Origin: Rhizobium sp. NFR07
GTDB taxonomy: Bacteria; Pseudomonadota; Alphaproteobacteria; Rhizobiales; Rhizobiaceae
Direction: 5' to 3'
DNA: 64,000 nucleotides
NCBI RefSeq assembly: GCF_900111905.1
Contig: NZ_FOKM01000001.1
Location: forward strand, 310,001-374,000
A program made the position numbers and the translations under genes. The notes under the pieces are model-generated. The model was given only the letters and a program-made list of their open reading frames with translations. It had not been told where the DNA came from and did no database searches. Positions 34,322-42,954 of the stretch are shown here, in pieces (the first letter of the stretch is position 1; the number at the start of each line of letters is the position of its first letter).

Positions 34322-35551
34322 TCAGGCCGCCAGCTCGTTCTTGTAGAACTGTCCGCCCTTCATGATCGCCTTCAGCTTGTCGTGCTGTTCGAGCACGCCG
34401 ATCTCTTCCAGCGGGTTGCCGTCGACGACGATGAGGTCGGCGAAGGCGCCGGGCGTCAATTCGCCGATCTTGCCTTCCATGCGGCAGAGCTTGGCCGAGA
34501 TGAGCGTGGCGGACTGGATGATGTCGGCGGCCGGCAGCACCTTGTTGCGGGTGGTGAACTCGATCGACTGGTACTTGTGGAGCTGGCCGAGAAGGTCGGA
34601 ACCGTAGGCCATCGGCACGCCGGCATCGTGCAGGATCTGCAGCGAGCGGAGGCCGCCGGTGCGCACGGTCTCGATCTTGGCGACGGAATCGGGCTTGAGG
34701 CCGAAGGCTTCGCCTTCCATCGCAAGGCCTTCATAGGCGGCAAGCGTCGGGCAGGCGATGGCGCCGGACTTGGCGGCAAGCTCGGCGGTTTCCTTCTCGA
34801 TCAGGTTGCAGTGTTCCAGCGAATGGACACCGCATTCGACCGCACGACGGATCGCCTGGTCGGTATAGACATGGGCCGACACATAGGTGCCGACATTGTT
34901 GGCTTCCTCGACGACCGCGATGATTTCCTCACGGGAATATTGCAGGACATGGATCGGATCGGTCGGGGAGGCGACGCCGCCGTTCGCCATGATCTTGATG
35001 AAATCGGCGCCGTTGCGGATTTCCTCGCGGGCAGCGGTGCGCACCTCACTGATGCCGTTGCAGATGCGGCCGAGGGCGCCGAGGCTTGCTTCGTGCAGCG
35101 GGCGGTTGTCGAAACGGGTGCGGTAATCGGTATGGCCGCCGGTCTGGCCGAGCGCCTTGCCGCAGATGACGAGGCGCGGGCCGTCGATCAAACCTTCCTC
35201 GACGGCGAGCTTCAGGCCGAGATCGGCGCCGGCAAGGTCGCGCACGGTGGTGAAGCCGCGCATCAGCATGCCGTTCATGATCTTGGAGGTGCGCAGTGCC
35301 ACGAGCGACGACGGCAGTTCGGCATTGGCGGCAAGATCGACGAGCGTGGCGACGACATGGACGTGGGCATCGACGAGGCCGGGCATCAGCGTCTTGCCGG
35401 CAAGGTCGATCCTGGTCGCGGAGGACGCGGTGATCGGCTTGTCGGAGACTTCGCGGACGATGTCGTCCTCGATCAGGACTTCTACGCCGCCGACGAGCTG
35501 CTTGGTCTTGACGTCGAGGAATTGGCCGCCGGTGAAAATAGTCTGTGTCAT
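34322..35551 (-). CDS. Metal-dependent amidohydrolase (imidazolonepropionase/prolidase-like)
   Basis: A 409-residue amidohydrolase-superfamily enzyme. It has the small beta-domain start (TIFTGGQFLDVKTKQLVGGVEVLIEDD), the first metal motif LMPGLVDAHVHV, the bridging-Lys strand ADFIKIMANGG, the His-bearing strands YVSAHVYTDQAI and SLEHCNLIEKE, and AYGSDLL near the end. The closest pattern is the Xaa-Pro-dipeptidase-like group of cytosolic amidohydrolases. GGGAG precedes the ATG. As the first gene of the operon it likely starts degradation of the imported compound together with the M24 enzyme. The substrate cannot be named from sequence. Confidence 0.9.
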   Translation of the reverse strand: MTQTIFTGGQFLDVKTKQLVGGVEVLIEDDIVREVSDKPITASSATRIDLAGKTLMPGLVDAHVHVVATLVDLAANAELPSSLVALRTSKIMNGMLMRGFTTVRDLAGADLGLKLAVEEGLIDGPRLVICGKALGQTGGHTDYRTRFDNRPLHEASLGALGRICNGISEVRTAAREEIRNGADFIKIMANGGVASPTDPIHVLQYSREEIIAVVEEANNVGTYVSAHVYTDQAIRRAVECGVHSLEHCNLIEKETAELAAKSGAIACPTLAAYEGLAMEGEAFGLKPDSVAKIETVRTGGLRSLQILHDAGVPMAYGSDLLGQLHKYQSIEFTTRNKVLPAADIIQSATLISAKLCRMEGKIGELTPGAFADLIVVDGNPLEEIGVLEQHDKLKAIMKGGQFYKNELAA

Positions 35552-35870
35552 TGCACGCTCCCAGGTTCAAAATCGACCACGGACAGTCAGCCAGGACTGC
35601 CGCGGCCATAGCTTCGCCTGTCGTGAGAATCGGGAGGTCCGACCGTCAGCGCGGGTTGAAGCTGTTCCTAATTCGGTTGCTGCTTTGCGGCTGAGAAGGA
35701 GCAAAAAGCCCCTGCACACGCGGTGCAGCACTGTTCCCATGTTTATTGTTATGGCGATAATACAAACTGTCGACAAAGGCGCAATAGGGAATCGGGCCAC
35801 CTGTCACTTTCAATCTTACCGGGCAGAATGCCCCTTGTTGCCGGCTGCCACAAATGAGCAAAAGCGCATG
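35552..35870. other. Promoter region of the amidohydrolase-ABC operon
   Basis: This 319-base gap should hold the minus-strand promoter of the six-gene operon. An AT-rich patch near 35740-35775 contains TTATCGCCATAA (minus-strand reading), a short dyad that could be an operator. No regulator gene is adjacent and no clear boxes were found. No credible gene is present. Confidence 0.35.
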
Positions 35871-35908
35871 AAAAAAGACCGGCGCTCCTGCTGTCAGAAG
35901 CGCCGGTC
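35871..35908 (-). terminator. Rho-independent terminator of the SH3-repeat gene
   Basis: Read on the minus strand, GACCGGCGCT pairs perfectly with AGCGCCGGTC (10 bases) across a loop of 12 bases, followed by six T residues. It begins 28 bases after the stop of the SH3 protein gene. Confidence 0.9.
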
Positions 35909-35935
35909 CGCAGACGATTTCGGGATGATCGAGGA

Positions 35936-36691
35936 TCAGGGACGGTCGATCGAACCTTGACGAACGCGGGTATTGCCGAGCGGTCCGCGGGTGACGGAAG
36001 CGGCGCCGCATTTTTCCGGGCCGCAACCACCGACTGCCGCGCGACCGCCGCCATTCGGGCCGCGGGTCACGGCCGCGCCACCGCAATTTCCGTCACGGCA
36101 ACCGCCTGCCGCGGCACGGGCGCCACCATGCGGACCACGGGTGACGGCGGCGGCACCGCAGCCATTCGGACCGCAGCCCGCAACGGCCTTGCGCGAGCCG
36201 CCGTGGTAGTAACGGTCCCAATGACCGTACCAGGGCTGCGAATGATAGTGGGAATCCCAGTAGGCTACACTGAAGGCGACGGTGGCGATGCCGATCACCG
36301 GCACGATCGATGACGTCAGAACGGTCTGCTGGCCGTTGTAGTTGACATAGATATAGCTTGCCGAGACCCAGCCGCGCGCGCCGGCCCAGCTGACGTCACA
36401 CCAGGTCCGGTCGCCGCTGCAGCCATAGATGACGAGCGAGGCGCTCTGCGGCATGACGCGGACGACCGGATATTGGGTGCTCGGACCGGCGCGAAGATTG
36501 ACGCTGGTCACCGCGACGCCGTTGGTGGCGGCGGACGCCTTCGACATGCCGCCGAGGGAAAAGATGAGGGTGAGGGCAAGCATCAGGGCGGTTACGGCCT
36601 TGCTTGCGTTGAAATATTGCTTGGCGGCGTGGATCGGATTGGCTGACAGAATATCCGCTCGACGGCCTCCCATGGATTGCTGGATGAACAT
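35936..36691 (-). CDS. Exported SH3-domain protein with Cys-Gly repeats
   Basis: A 251-residue protein. A hydrophobic stretch (VTALMLALTLIFSLGGMSKASA, residues about 33-54) would export it; the true start may be internal to the first 30 residues. A bacterial SH3 domain follows (VTSVNLRAGPSTQYPVVRVMPQ...ARGWVSASYIYV, about 60-115), then a hydrophobic segment and YWDSHYHSQPWYGHWDRYYHGG, and finally three 25-residue repeats with paired Cys and AAVTRGP cores. SH3b domains often bind cell-wall peptides. The Cys pairs may form disulfides in the periplasm. A strong terminator follows. Function is unknown. Confidence 0.82.
   Translation of the reverse strand: MFIQQSMGGRRADILSANPIHAAKQYFNASKAVTALMLALTLIFSLGGMSKASAATNGVAVTSVNLRAGPSTQYPVVRVMPQSASLVIYGCSGDRTWCDVSWAGARGWVSASYIYVNYNGQQTVLTSSIVPVIGIATVAFSVAYWDSHYHSQPWYGHWDRYYHGGSRKAVAGCGPNGCGAAAVTRGPHGGARAAAGGCRDGNCGGAAVTRGPNGGGRAAVGGCGPEKCGAASVTRGPLGNTRVRQGSIDRP
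35954..36178 (-). repeat. Three tandem 75-base coding repeats (Cys-Gly-rich)
   Basis: Residues 172-246 of the SH3 protein are three exact-length copies of a 25-residue unit (36104-36178, 36029-36103, 35954-36028). Each has the pattern GC-x4-CG-x-A-x-VTRGP-x-G-x2-R. All three keep both Cys and the TRGP core; the last copy has diverged at its end (NTRVRQG). Confidence 0.88.
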
Positions 36692-36942
36692 GAAAATATC
36701 GGCTCCTTGCGTTGAAGATGGAGCCAGTGTCGCGGGTCAAGTTTGATCCGCTGTTTCAGGTTTGATGCAGAAGATTACAGCGTGTTGGCCATCGTGCCGG
36801 CGCGGTGGAAAGTGGCCGTAACAAACTGCAACATTTCTGCAATCGCCTGGAAAATCCCCTGCCGCCTTATGCAAACCCGCCGCGCTGCGCGCGGCCTGGG
36901 TTTCATGGAACCGGCAAGATGATCTTCGGTGAGGGCATATCG

Positions 36943-37665
36943 ATGGCAGTTCAGACAAGCGTCCGGAAATGGACAGGTTGCGTCTCTCCGGGCATCGCTT
37001 GTCTGGGCATCGCCATGCTCGTCACATCCTGTACGACAACGCCGGCGCATTATCAGGAGCTTGCCTCGACAGCCCAGCTCCATGCCAATACGAGCAACAC
37101 GGACAAGCGGGTGGCCTTCAATACGTCGCTCGATCCCAAGGCGCTCAGAGCCTATTCGGCAGTGACACTGGAGCCGGTTCGGGTCTATCGCGGCACGGAC
37201 CATCAGTTCGGCAATCTGTCGGAAAACGCAAAGGCGGATCTCGCCAGGTATGCGGATCGGAAATTCGCTGAAGAGCTGCGTCGACAGGGGCTTGTGACCG
37301 GGACCGCCGGTGCGCCTTCATTGCGAATGCGGGTGACGATTACCGGAGCGCAGACCAGCGTGCCGGTTCTCAGCACCGCGACGAAGGTGACGCCGGTCGG
37401 CTTCGCGCTGAACGGCCTCAAGATGGCCGGTGACAAGGAAGTGCGCTTTTCCGGTGCCGTGATCTATGCCGTCGAACTGTTCGATGCGCGCGATGGCGGG
37501 CTGATCTATGCGTTCGTGACGCGGCAATATCCGAACGCCTTGAATATTCCTGCGAGCGTGTTGCCGCTCGATGCGGCGAAGGCCGGGATCGAGCGCGGTG
37601 CGTCCACGACGGCCACGTCGCTGAAGGGCTTGCTGGCACCGCGCACGGCAAGGAGCGGCCCATGA
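36943..37665 (+). CDS. DUF3313-family lipoprotein
   Basis: A 240-residue lipoprotein. The start MAVQTSVRKWTGCVSPG leads into a signal ending in the lipobox LVTSC, so Cys would be acylated and the protein anchored in the envelope. The mature part follows the DUF3313 pattern: KALRAYSAVTLEPVRVYR, NAKADLARYADRKFAEELRR, LRMRVTITGAQTSVPVLST and VELFDARDGGLIYAFVTRQYPNAL. Function of the family is unknown. I chose ATG 36943, with GAGGG before it, because it places the signal peptide at the N-terminus. It ends 20 bases from the convergent HdeD-like gene. Confidence 0.85.
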   Translation: MAVQTSVRKWTGCVSPGIACLGIAMLVTSCTTTPAHYQELASTAQLHANTSNTDKRVAFNTSLDPKALRAYSAVTLEPVRVYRGTDHQFGNLSENAKADLARYADRKFAEELRRQGLVTGTAGAPSLRMRVTITGAQTSVPVLSTATKVTPVGFALNGLKMAGDKEVRFSGAVIYAVELFDARDGGLIYAFVTRQYPNALNIPASVLPLDAAKAGIERGASTTATSLKGLLAPRTARSGP

Positions 37666-37685
37666 ACGGGCCGACCGCATTTCTG

Positions 37686-38279
37686 TCATCGCGGTGGCTC
37701 TCGCTCCGCTTCGCCCGCGAAATCGCCGAGAAGCAGCGAGAAGCCGATGAGGCTGACGCCGTAGAGGCCGAGATCCAGCGCCATGAGCAGGCCGGCGAGT
37801 TCGAGATCTCCATGGGGCCATTGAAGCGCAAGGAAACCGCCGATGCCGATCGCGGGGGCGCCTCCGGCGATCAGCCAGTGGCAACCGCGCATATCCCGGA
37901 AGATGTAGCCGCAATAGCAGCGCATCGCGCCGGTGGCGATGACGCCCGCAAAGAAGAAGAGCGCCAGGATGGCAAGCTGCGGAGGAGGGCTGGTGAGGGC
38001 GAACAGGCCGAAGAACAGATAGAACGTGGCGACCATGCCCCAGGCTGGAAGCTGCATGCGTTCCCGGAACTGCCAGGCGATGACGAGCTGGAGCAGGCCG
38101 GTAACGAAGAGGATCAGCCCGATGACCGGCCATGAGACGACGTTGAGGGCAACGACGTTGCAGCTGAACATGAAGCCAGCTGCGGCCGTCAATATGCCCA
38201 TGACGAGGATGGTTGCCTGTCGCCTTTTCAGCGTGACGAGCGTACGGGCGGCGGGGAGATTGCGGACCGGGAAAGACAT
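37686..38279 (-). CDS. HdeD/DUF308-family membrane protein
   Basis: A 197-residue protein with six hydrophobic segments, including TILVMGILTAAAGFMFSC, WPVIGLILFVTGLLQLVIAW, MVATFYLFFGLFAL, LAILALFFFAGVIATGAM and LDLGLYGVSLIGFSLLLG. The layout and length match HdeD-like DUF308 proteins, linked in enterobacteria to acid stress. Start ATG 38279 has GAGG ten bases upstream, giving the natural MSFPVRNLPAARTL opening. It diverges from the response-regulator gene, 120 bases away. Confidence 0.83.
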   Translation of the reverse strand: MSFPVRNLPAARTLVTLKRRQATILVMGILTAAAGFMFSCNVVALNVVSWPVIGLILFVTGLLQLVIAWQFRERMQLPAWGMVATFYLFFGLFALTSPPPQLAILALFFFAGVIATGAMRCYCGYIFRDMRGCHWLIAGGAPAIGIGGFLALQWPHGDLELAGLLMALDLGLYGVSLIGFSLLLGDFAGEAEREPPR

Positions 38280-38399
38280 GGATGACCTCGACGAAATGAG
38301 TTTCGCCAACCATGCCCCCTGCATTTTGCCGGCTGATGCCGTCGGTGTGACGGAATGTTACTGTCAGGCAGTCCAGATGGATGAAGAGAGTCGGAAGAT

Positions 38400-39119
38400 A
38401 TGGAAGAGACAGTGAAAATCCTGGTGGTCGAGGACGATCCGGAAATCCGCGATCTGCTCGACGAGTTCCTGACGACCGAGGGCTATCTGGTCCACACCGC
38501 CGACAGCCCGCCTTCGGCCGACCGGCTGGTGGAGCGGAAGTGGCCCGACCTCATCATTCTGGACCTGATGATGCCGCGCGAGGACGGCCTGTCCTTCTGC
38601 CGGCGCATCCGCGCCAAGTCCCAGGTGCCGATCATCATGCTCACGGCAAAGACCGAGGAGATCGACAGGATCGTCGGCCTGGAATTCGGTGCCGACGATT
38701 ATCTGGGCAAGCCGTTCAATCCGCGTGAACTGCTGGCACGCATCAAGGCCGTCCTGCGGCGGACGAACCCGCATTCGGGACATGCAGAGGGAGGATCGGG
38801 CATCAAGCGGTTTGCCGGCCTCGTCGTCGATCCGGAGGCACGCAGCATCACGACCGAGGAGGGGACCGTAGTGCCGTTGACTACGACCGAATTCGACCTG
38901 CTTGCCTGCTTTCTGGAGCGACCGCGGCGCGTGCTGTCGCGGGACCAACTGCTCGACTATACCCGCGGCTCGACGGCGGAAACTTATGACCGGACGATCG
39001 ATGTCGCCATCTCGCGGCTTCGGACCAAGCTTGCCGCCTGCCTGCCGCCCGACGTGCAGGTGATCACCACCGTGCGCAATGCCGGCTATCTCTTCAACCC
39101 GACAGTGACGAACGGCTAG
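38400..39119 (+). CDS. OmpR-family response regulator
   Basis: A 239-residue two-component regulator. The receiver keeps the acidic pair (VVEDDPE), phospho-acceptor Asp55 in LIILDLMMP, Thr82 in MLTAK and Lys104 in YLGKPF. After a linker with GSGIKRF, the winged-helix DNA-binding domain reads VVPLTTTEFDLLACFLERPRRVLSRDQLLD...RTIDVAISRLRTKL...ITTVRNAGYLF. It would be phosphorylated by the kinase encoded five bases downstream. Targets are unknown; the divergent HdeD-like gene is a plausible one. Confidence 0.94.
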   Translation: MEETVKILVVEDDPEIRDLLDEFLTTEGYLVHTADSPPSADRLVERKWPDLIILDLMMPREDGLSFCRRIRAKSQVPIIMLTAKTEEIDRIVGLEFGADDYLGKPFNPRELLARIKAVLRRTNPHSGHAEGGSGIKRFAGLVVDPEARSITTEEGTVVPLTTTEFDLLACFLERPRRVLSRDQLLDYTRGSTAETYDRTIDVAISRLRTKLAACLPPDVQVITTVRNAGYLFNPTVTNG

Positions 39120-39124
39120 TCCGC

Positions 39125-40474
39125 ATGAGAAAGATCGGCATCGTCGCGAGAATTGCACTGATCGTCACCGCCGCGCTATTCGTCAGCCAGCTCGTGGTGG
39201 TGATTTCCTATCTGCGTCAGGGTGAGAAGTCGCCGACTCCGCCCTATGCGATTGCCGAGCGCATCTCCAATGTCGTCCGCCTGCTGGACGAGACCAGCCC
39301 GGGCACACGCGAGGAGGTGCTTTCAGTGGCGAGCGTCTCCGGCTTCCAAGTTGCCGTCTACCCGCAGATCCCGCCAACCTTCGAGGATGATTTCAGCTTC
39401 TCGCGCATGCGCGTCACCGCCCAGAAAATGATCAACGACTATGATCCAACCCGGATGGTCAGGGCCGGCGTGATCGGTTCGGGAGAGGGGCGGCGAAGCA
39501 ATTTTACCCTCGCCTTTGCGGTCGGTCTGAAAAGCGGCGAGGTGGTGATCTTCACCGTCTCCGACGAGACGACGCTCAGGGTATGGAACGTGCCGATCGG
39601 CTTCCTCGCCGGTTTCTTCGGCATCGTCGTTGCGATCATTGCGGTGCTGGCCGTCGCGCGCGAAACAAGGCCGCTGGCAAAGCTGGCGCAGAGTATCGAC
39701 GAGCTCGGCAACCGGATCGAGCCGGTGCAGGTGAAGGAGCGCGGCGCGCGCGAGCTGAGAACCCTGATCCGTGCGATCAACAACATGCAGGAGCGCATTC
39801 TCGGACTGATCAACAACCGCACGATCTTTCTCGGCGCCGTGTCCCACGACCTGAAGACCTATCTGACGCGCTTTCGCCTGCGGCTGGAAATGATGCCGGC
39901 GGGTGCCCATCGTGACAAGGCGATCACCGATGTGGAGGCGATGGAGCAGCTCTTGAGCGATGTGCTTCTGTTTGCCAGCGATGCATCCGCTAAGTCCGCC
40001 GCGGAGACCGTCGATGTCAACGAGGCGGTCAGGCGCAGTGCGGCGGAAGCCGATCCGGCCAGCGAGCGTATTGAGGTCGGACCGACGCGCGAGCGGCTGA
40101 ACGTCAAGGTTCCTCAATCGGCGCTTTGCCGGGTTATCGACAATCTCCTGTCCAACGCGCTGCGCTATGGCGAACATGCCAGGGTGTCGACGGAGCTGCG
40201 CGATGAGGTGGCCTGCGTGATCGTCGAGGATGACGGGCCGGGGATCAGGGAGGAGGATATCGCGCTTGTCTTCGAACCGTTCTTTCGCGCCGAACCATCG
40301 CGCAACCGCGCCCATGGAGGTACGGGGCTCGGGCTTGCGATCGTCAAGCAGATCCTCGACGCGCATGGCGGAACGATCACGCTATCCAACAAGAAGGGCG
40401 GGTCGGGGCTCGTGGCAACGGTCTGCCTGCCGCTCGCCAATGTTTCAGACCACACGCGGAAGACGGTGAATTGA
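39125..40474 (+). CDS. Membrane sensor histidine kinase
   Basis: A 449-residue kinase. An N-terminal helix (IALIVTAALFVSQLVVVISYL) and a second one near 155-180 (GFLAGFFGIVVAIIAVLAVA) enclose a periplasmic sensor domain of about 125 residues. HAMP follows (RPLAKLAQSIDELG...GARELRTLIRAINNMQERI), then the H-box with phospho-acceptor His241 in VSHDLKTYLTRF, the N-box NLLSNALRYG near 339, DDGPGI near 369 and GTGLGLAIVKQIL near 399. It forms one operon with the response regulator. The signal sensed is unknown. Confidence 0.94.
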   Translation: MRKIGIVARIALIVTAALFVSQLVVVISYLRQGEKSPTPPYAIAERISNVVRLLDETSPGTREEVLSVASVSGFQVAVYPQIPPTFEDDFSFSRMRVTAQKMINDYDPTRMVRAGVIGSGEGRRSNFTLAFAVGLKSGEVVIFTVSDETTLRVWNVPIGFLAGFFGIVVAIIAVLAVARETRPLAKLAQSIDELGNRIEPVQVKERGARELRTLIRAINNMQERILGLINNRTIFLGAVSHDLKTYLTRFRLRLEMMPAGAHRDKAITDVEAMEQLLSDVLLFASDASAKSAAETVDVNEAVRRSAAEADPASERIEVGPTRERLNVKVPQSALCRVIDNLLSNALRYGEHARVSTELRDEVACVIVEDDGPGIREEDIALVFEPFFRAEPSRNRAHGGTGLGLAIVKQILDAHGGTITLSNKKGGSGLVATVCLPLANVSDHTRKTVN

Positions 40475-40547
40475 AATACACCTGAACGCGCCGCCGAATA
40501 TCAACAGGCTACGCGAATGCTCCAACCGAGATCAAGGAGTTGAAGAC

Positions 40548-40805
40548 GTGGCCGATGAAACGACGATGTCGAGACTGGATATGCTTAAGGATCCGCTGAT
40601 CCGCCAGGTGATGAAAGCCGATGGCGTGCGGGTATCGGAACTCTCCGCGCTGATGACCAGGGTCGCGGCGCGGCTCGATGGCGGCGATGCCGAGCGCCGG
40701 CAGCCGCAAGTCTACTCCATGGACGAGATCGAGAGCCGGGCCGACCCCCGCTTCGAGCCGTCAAGCCGGCTTTTGCGGATGGAATGCTCCTGGACCATGC
40801 ACTGA
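40548..40805 (+). CDS. Small soluble protein of unknown function
   Basis: An 85-residue protein starting with GTG, which has an excellent AAGGAG eight bases upstream. It is mostly helical and charged (SRLDMLKDPLIRQVMKADGVRVSELSALMTRVAARL) with a polar C-terminus. No family was recognised. It follows the histidine kinase by 73 bases on the same strand, so it may be on the same transcript. Confidence 0.65.
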   Translation: MADETTMSRLDMLKDPLIRQVMKADGVRVSELSALMTRVAARLDGGDAERRQPQVYSMDEIESRADPRFEPSSRLLRMECSWTMH

Positions 40806-40864
40806 CGGGAGGCGGGGACGTGGAAACACTCCCTTCCCGTGGCGCGCAATGGCCGCTCCCGGCT

Positions 40865-41233
40865 TCAGATCGACCTCATGTCCTGGCGGCTGGGTGTGAA
40901 GGACTGGTCGTCCTGCTCTTCGCTGGACGTGGCGAGGCAATCGAGCAACTGTTCACGCAGGTCGAAGAGCGCACCGGTAAAGACGTCGCCATCCTCCTTG
41001 AAAACATAGGCGAGATCGGCGACCTCGGTGAAGGCGGTCGCTTCCGCGATGCACTCAAGTCCGAGCGTGTCGTCCTTCGGGATCGTCTGGAGACTCGCCT
41101 GGGGGATCGCGCGCGGGATGGAAAGACGGTCGCCGCGGGCGAGATCGGCAGCGCCGGTCGTGGCATAGGAGATGGCGAGAAGGCTTGCCATGGCAGCCAT
41201 GCCGAGAACGGCCTTGCGGATGGGAAAGCGCAT
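40865..41233 (-). CDS. Small exported protein of unknown function
   Basis: A 122-residue protein with a clear signal peptide (MRFPIRKAVLGMAAMASLLAISYATTGAADLA) and a mature part with IPRAIPQASLQTIPKDDTLGLECIAEATAFTEVADLAYVF and one further Cys (LLDCLAT). AAGGA lies seven bases before the ATG. Two Cys residues could form a disulfide in the periplasm. No family was recognised. The frame is open upstream through a hairpin-rich gap, but the signal peptide fixes this start. Confidence 0.72.
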   Translation of the reverse strand: MRFPIRKAVLGMAAMASLLAISYATTGAADLARGDRLSIPRAIPQASLQTIPKDDTLGLECIAEATAFTEVADLAYVFKEDGDVFTGALFDLREQLLDCLATSSEEQDDQSFTPSRQDMRSI

Positions 41234-41314
41234 TTCGACGTCCTTTCGTTGATCGATACCGTTCGCCGCCGGCCACGCCGGCCGCATCGCATCGGCTACG
41301 GTTTCAAGGAATAG

Positions 41315-41470
41315 GGGCCGTTCGGGCCCTGGATGACGGTTTCTGTTACGGGAGCCGGGGCACCACCCGCGGGAGGGCGGACCTTTATCCCCGCAGGTGG
41401 TGCCCGACATGACGGCGGGTTCTGCAGCGTCCCGCGCCAGCCATGAAACGCCATGGACGCTGCGGAACCC
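41315..41470. repeat. Cluster of three inverted repeats
   Basis: The gap between two small minus-strand genes holds three stems in 156 bases: GGGCC/GGCCC (41315-41329); GGGCACCACCCGCGGG with an imperfect partner (41358-41373 and 41389-41405); and GGGTTCTGCAGCGTCC with GGACGCTGCGGAACCC (41417-41432 and 41455-41470) with a nested CCATG/CATGG stem. None is followed by a T run. They look like a palindromic intergenic repeat element or a processed RNA fold; the last stem starts 11 bases after the stop of the Cys-rich protein gene and may also stop transcription. Confidence 0.6.
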
Positions 41471-41480
41471 GGAAAAACCG

Positions 41481-41720
41481 TCAGTTCTTACGCTTCGCCA
41501 TCAGATCGGCGATGGTGGTCGCGCATTGCTCGGAAAGCTGCGCCTTCTTTTCCTTGACGCAGGCAAGCACCTCGCCACCACCCGGCTTGGCATTCGGGCA
41601 AAGGGTCTGGATGTCCTGCTTGCAATTGTCGCGCAGCGCCATCTTGTCGGACATCGACATCTGCTGGGCGGACGCAGTGCCGGCGGTCATCAGGAAAATT
41701 GCGATCAGATATTTATGCAC
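41481..41720 (-). CDS. Small exported Cys-rich repeat protein
   Basis: A 79-residue protein starting with GTG (GAGG eight bases upstream). The signal peptide MHKYLIAIFLMTAGTASAQ is followed by a single unit with the C-x6-C...C...C spacing of the Cys-rich GLG1-type repeat: RDNCKQDIQTLCPNAKPGGGEVLACVKEKKAQLSEQCATTI. Four Cys are likely to form two disulfides in the periplasm. Such short proteins are common in rhizobia; their role is unknown. Confidence 0.82.
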   Translation of the reverse strand: MHKYLIAIFLMTAGTASAQQMSMSDKMALRDNCKQDIQTLCPNAKPGGGEVLACVKEKKAQLSEQCATTIADLMAKRKN

Positions 41721-41876
41721 TTGATTATCCTCGTGGTTCGTCAGGTTTTAGAGGATCGCGGCCCGATGTGCCTGCAGGGACAAGCGCACCGTGTCGCGAT
41801 GGAGACGTTTTTCGCCTCCTTTTGTCGCGTGCGGATTTCCGGTTTGTTGCGGTAGTTTGCGCGGCGCCGATTTCGC

Positions 41877-42935
41877 TCAGGTCTCGGGATCGAGAATGCA
41901 GCACTGTTCCGGCATGGGAACAAGAACGGCCTTGTCGCCGGGCTCGAACGGTTCGGAGAGCGCGCCATTGGCGGTGATCTCACCGGCCGCCGTCCCGCAT
42001 TTGTACTGATAGGCGCGGCCGAGATAGGTGCGGGTACCGAGTGTTGCGGGTACGCCCTCACCATCCTTTCGGACCACCAGACCATCGGGGCGGGTTGCCA
42101 GGACGAAATCGTCCTTGATCGGGCCGAAGAGGTCCTGGGACAGATGCAGGCGCGCGCCGCCAGCTGCTTCCGCCGTGACGACCGCGCCGTCGCGGGCGAC
42201 AACCTTCATCGGGATCAGGTTCTCAAAGCCGACGAAACGGGCGACGAAGGCATTGGCCGGCTTCTGGTAGAGGACTTCCGGCGTATCGAGCTGCATGATG
42301 CGGCCGGCATTCATGATCGCGACGCGGTCGGAGATCGAGAATGCCTCTTCCTGGTCGTGGGTGACATAGAGCGATGTCGTGCCGTTCGCCTTCTGCAACT
42401 GGCGGATTTCGACTCGCATATCGACGCGCAGTTTTGCATCGAGGTTGGACAGCGGCTCGTCGAACATCAGCAATGGCGGTTCAATGACCAGCGCGCGAGC
42501 GAGTGCGACACGCTGCTTCTGGCCACCCGAAAGCGCGGAGGGGAGGCGGTCGGCGAGGTTTGATAGGCCGACGCGCTCCAGCATGGCTGTCGCGCGCTTG
42601 GCACGATCGGCGGCTGCGATGCCACGCTGCTTCAGGCCGAACGCGACGTTGTCCTGCACGCTCAGATGCGGGAAGAGCGCGTAATTCTGGAAGACGAGGC
42701 CGATGTCGCGGGCATGGGCGGGAAGCCTGGTGAGATCGCGATCGCCGAGGCGGACATGGCCGCTGGTCGGCTGCAGGAAACCGGCGACGATCCTGAGCGT
42801 CGTGGTCTTGCCGCAGCCGGAGGAGCCGAGGAGCGAGACGAGTTCGCCGGCGGCGACCGAGATCGACAGGTCCTTGAGGACCTGGGTCTGGCCGTAATGG
42901 GCGGAAAGGTTTTCGATGGTCAGCGATACGGTCAT
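41877..42935 (-). CDS. ABC importer ATPase (PotA/FbpC-like), second system
   Basis: A 352-residue ATPase with LLGSSGCGKTTTLR, VFQNYALFPHLS, LSGGQKQRVALARALV, LLMFDEPLSNLDAKLR and YVTHDQEEAF, and a TOBE domain at the C-terminus (LATRPDGLVVRKDGEGVPATLGTRTYLG). It drives the two permeases encoded upstream. It is the last gene of a four-gene minus-strand operon (binding protein, permease, permease, ATPase). Confidence 0.94.
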   Translation of the reverse strand: MTVSLTIENLSAHYGQTQVLKDLSISVAAGELVSLLGSSGCGKTTTLRIVAGFLQPTSGHVRLGDRDLTRLPAHARDIGLVFQNYALFPHLSVQDNVAFGLKQRGIAAADRAKRATAMLERVGLSNLADRLPSALSGGQKQRVALARALVIEPPLLMFDEPLSNLDAKLRVDMRVEIRQLQKANGTTSLYVTHDQEEAFSISDRVAIMNAGRIMQLDTPEVLYQKPANAFVARFVGFENLIPMKVVARDGAVVTAEAAGGARLHLSQDLFGPIKDDFVLATRPDGLVVRKDGEGVPATLGTRTYLGRAYQYKCGTAAGEITANGALSEPFEPGDKAVLVPMPEQCCILDPET

Positions 42936-42954
42936 GAGATCGGCGGTCTGTTCT

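Noticed and set aside
34382..35611. Plus-strand open frame of 409 codons opposite the amidohydrolase
   Set aside because: Antisense to a clear amidohydrolase; Gly/Asp/Arg-rich shadow translation.
36907..36942. EcfG-type promoter before the DUF3313 lipoprotein
   Set aside because: GGAAC is present at 36907-36911, but no GTT follows at 16-18 bases.
41315..41470. CRISPR-like or tRNA-like structure
   Set aside because: The repeats are inverted pairs, not regularly spaced direct repeats, and no cloverleaf or CCA end could be drawn.
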